The position numbers were made by a program, and so were the translations under genes. The notes beneath the pieces were generated by a model, which worked only from the letters and a program-made list of their open reading frames with translations, had not been told where the DNA came from and ran no database searches. Positions 5,327 through 6,351 of a stretch of 6,351 nt of DNA are shown one piece after another. Source of the stretch: Verrucomicrobiales bacterium (GTDB lineage: Bacteria; Verrucomicrobiota; Verrucomicrobiia; Limisphaerales; Palsa-1400); NCBI GenBank assembly GCA_028293405.1, contig JAQGOW010000358.1, forward strand, positions 1-6,351, given 5' to 3'. Numbering within the stretch: position 1 is the stretch's first letter; each line of letters begins with the position of its first letter.

Positions 5327-6351
5327 ATGCCGACTGGTTCATCCGAAACGAAACCGCTGGGAGGCCAAGCCGAATCTCTACCGATCGCGGTCCGGCCTAT
5401 CTACACGTTCATCATTTTCAACGCTCTGTCGTATCAGGTCATTCTCAGCAGTCCGATGGTGCTTTATGCGAAAAGCCTTGGGGCGAGTGCGACTGTTCTT
5501 GGAATTCTCGCGGGAATGATGCCGTTGTTGGTGATTTTTCAGATTCCGGCCGCGAAACATCTTGGACGCATCGGGTATAAGAAGTTTGTGTTTGCGGGCT
5601 GGGGAACGCGGACTTTGTTTGTTTTGGGTTTGGCGCTGGTGCCAATAACCGGCGCGTTTCTGGATCGCACGACAAGACTGGCGTTGGTGCTTCTGCTGTT
5701 ATTTGCATTCAATTTGACGCGCGGCATCACGAGTTGTGCCTGGTTACCGTGGATCACTGCGCTAATTCCTGCTTCGGTGCGTGGACAGTATCTGGTGCGA
5801 GATGCTGCGTGCATGAACATTGGCAGCTTTCTTGTGTTTGTGATTGCGGCAGTCGTATTGGGAACGGCCCCGCACGCGTGGCAATTTGCTATTCTGTTTG
5901 CGTTCAGTGCGGCGATGGCTGGAATCAGTTTAACTTTTTTGCGACGCGTACCGGACGCGCACGCGCCGGCGGAAATTCAGGCGTCACGCACACCGGTGCC
6001 GTGGAAGGAAATTATCACGTATCCGCCATTCAGTAAACTCGTGTGGATGGCGTTGGCGTGGTCGGTGGCGTATGGAGGTTTGACGACGTTCATTGTCGCT
6101 TTCTTGAAGACAGAGGCGGGCATGAGCGAGCGCGAAATCATGTTGCTGACGTCGGTGTCGTTCGTGGGCGGGTTGAGCAGTTTGTGGTTGCTTGGGTCGC
6201 GACTGGATCATCTCGGGAGCAAACCGGTGCTGGCGGTTTGTATGATCACGTGGGTTGTGATTCTTGTGGGTTGGATTTTGATTTCGGGAAAATTCATTAC
6301 GTCGCACGTAGTACCGCTGGTGCTTGTTTTGGAACTGGCGATGGGTCTTGG
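5327..6351 (+). CDS. Major facilitator superfamily transporter, 3' end outside window
   Basis: The first 341 residues of an inner-membrane transporter are present and the frame is still open at the last base. An N-terminal cytosolic tail (1-24) is followed by hydrophobic helices separated by short polar loops. A motif-A-like loop, KHLGRIGYKKF (77-87), lies between the second and third helices, and its usual pseudo-repeat, GSRLDHLGSK (290-299), lies between helices eight and nine, as expected for the two six-helix MFS halves. A longer polar loop near 205-230 separates the halves. MFS proteins usually have 12 helices in 400-450 residues, so roughly 60-110 residues are missing. The substrate cannot be told from this portion. 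ATG 5327 is chosen as it opens just before the first helix tail; no Shine-Dalgarno site is visible. A promoter-like element just upstream suggests its own transcription. Confidence 0.88.
   Translation, partial: MPTGSSETKPLGGQAESLPIAVRPIYTFIIFNALSYQVILSSPMVLYAKSLGASATVLGILAGMMPLLVIFQIPAAKHLGRIGYKKFVFAGWGTRTLFVLGLALVPITGAFLDRTTRLALVLLLLFAFNLTRGITSCAWLPWITALIPASVRGQYLVRDAACMNIGSFLVFVIAAVVLGTAPHAWQFAILFAFSAAMAGISLTFLRRVPDAHAPAEIQASRTPVPWKEIITYPPFSKLVWMALAWSVAYGGLTTFIVAFLKTEAGMSEREIMLLTSVSFVGGLSSLWLLGSRLDHLGSKPVLAVCMITWVVILVGWILISGKFITSHVVPLVLVLELAMGL

Noticed and set aside
5175..5330. Integration site of a mobile element at the tRNA 3' end
   Set aside because: No integrase is present, the tRNA 3' end is not duplicated in the window, and the downstream gene is an ordinary transporter.
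4908..5342. A - strand frame containing GTRTLDQCLKRALLYQLSY
   Set aside because: This peptide is the well-known false translation of the antisense of a tRNA gene; here it is antisense to tRNA-Lys at 5175-5250.
5734..6036. A 100-codon + strand frame
   Set aside because: It lies wholly inside the MFS transporter in another frame; the transporter frame is continuous from 5327 to the window end and has clear membrane helices and motif-A-like loops.

Overview
The window reads as an ordinary chromosomal stretch from a Gram-negative bacterium, most likely Verrucomicrobiota (Pedosphaera/Limisphaerales-like). That placement is inference from four things: heavy use of GCG, TTG, GAT and CGG codons, a lack of Shine-Dalgarno sites, envelope proteins of types common in that phylum, and low-complexity intergenic repeats of a kind I associate with those genomes. 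No marker gene fixes the taxonomy. Every supported gene is on the + strand.

Layout. Positions 1-83 hold a short AAGCTCCAAA-type repeat and a hairpin, which run straight into an open frame (60-1277). That frame encodes the C-terminal part of a multiheme cytochrome c/TPR protein and lacks both an export signal and the rest of the expected haem domain. Next come a TPR/coiled-coil/LysM lipoprotein (1340-2080), an array of 7-bp repeats (2091-2168) ending one base before the next start codon, a membrane-anchored protein of unknown function (2170-2979), and a gap holding a hairpin repeat. A 35-codon ORF in that gap overlaps the start of a large exported DUF3352-like protein (3096-5027). After another hairpin repeat comes a complete tRNA-Lys(TTT) with encoded CCA (5175-5250). 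Last is a major facilitator superfamily transporter (5327 onward) that runs off the window end and is easy to miss because its stop codon lies outside.

How the parts relate. The first four sizeable proteins are all expected outside the cytoplasm or anchored to a membrane: periplasmic cytochrome/TPR, lipoprotein with a peptidoglycan-binding domain, membrane-anchored protein and exported DUF3352-like protein. They may form a loose envelope-related cluster, but gaps of 62, 89 and 116 bp filled with repeats argue against one tightly organised operon. The tRNA and transporter look like separate transcription units.

I found no mobile-element gene, CRISPR array or defence system, and no clear new multi-gene system. 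The points most worth a second look are the repeat-cytochrome junction at the left edge, the heptamer array that closes all three + strand frames, the small ORF with an ATGA overlap into the DUF3352-like gene, and an apparent internal duplication in that protein.
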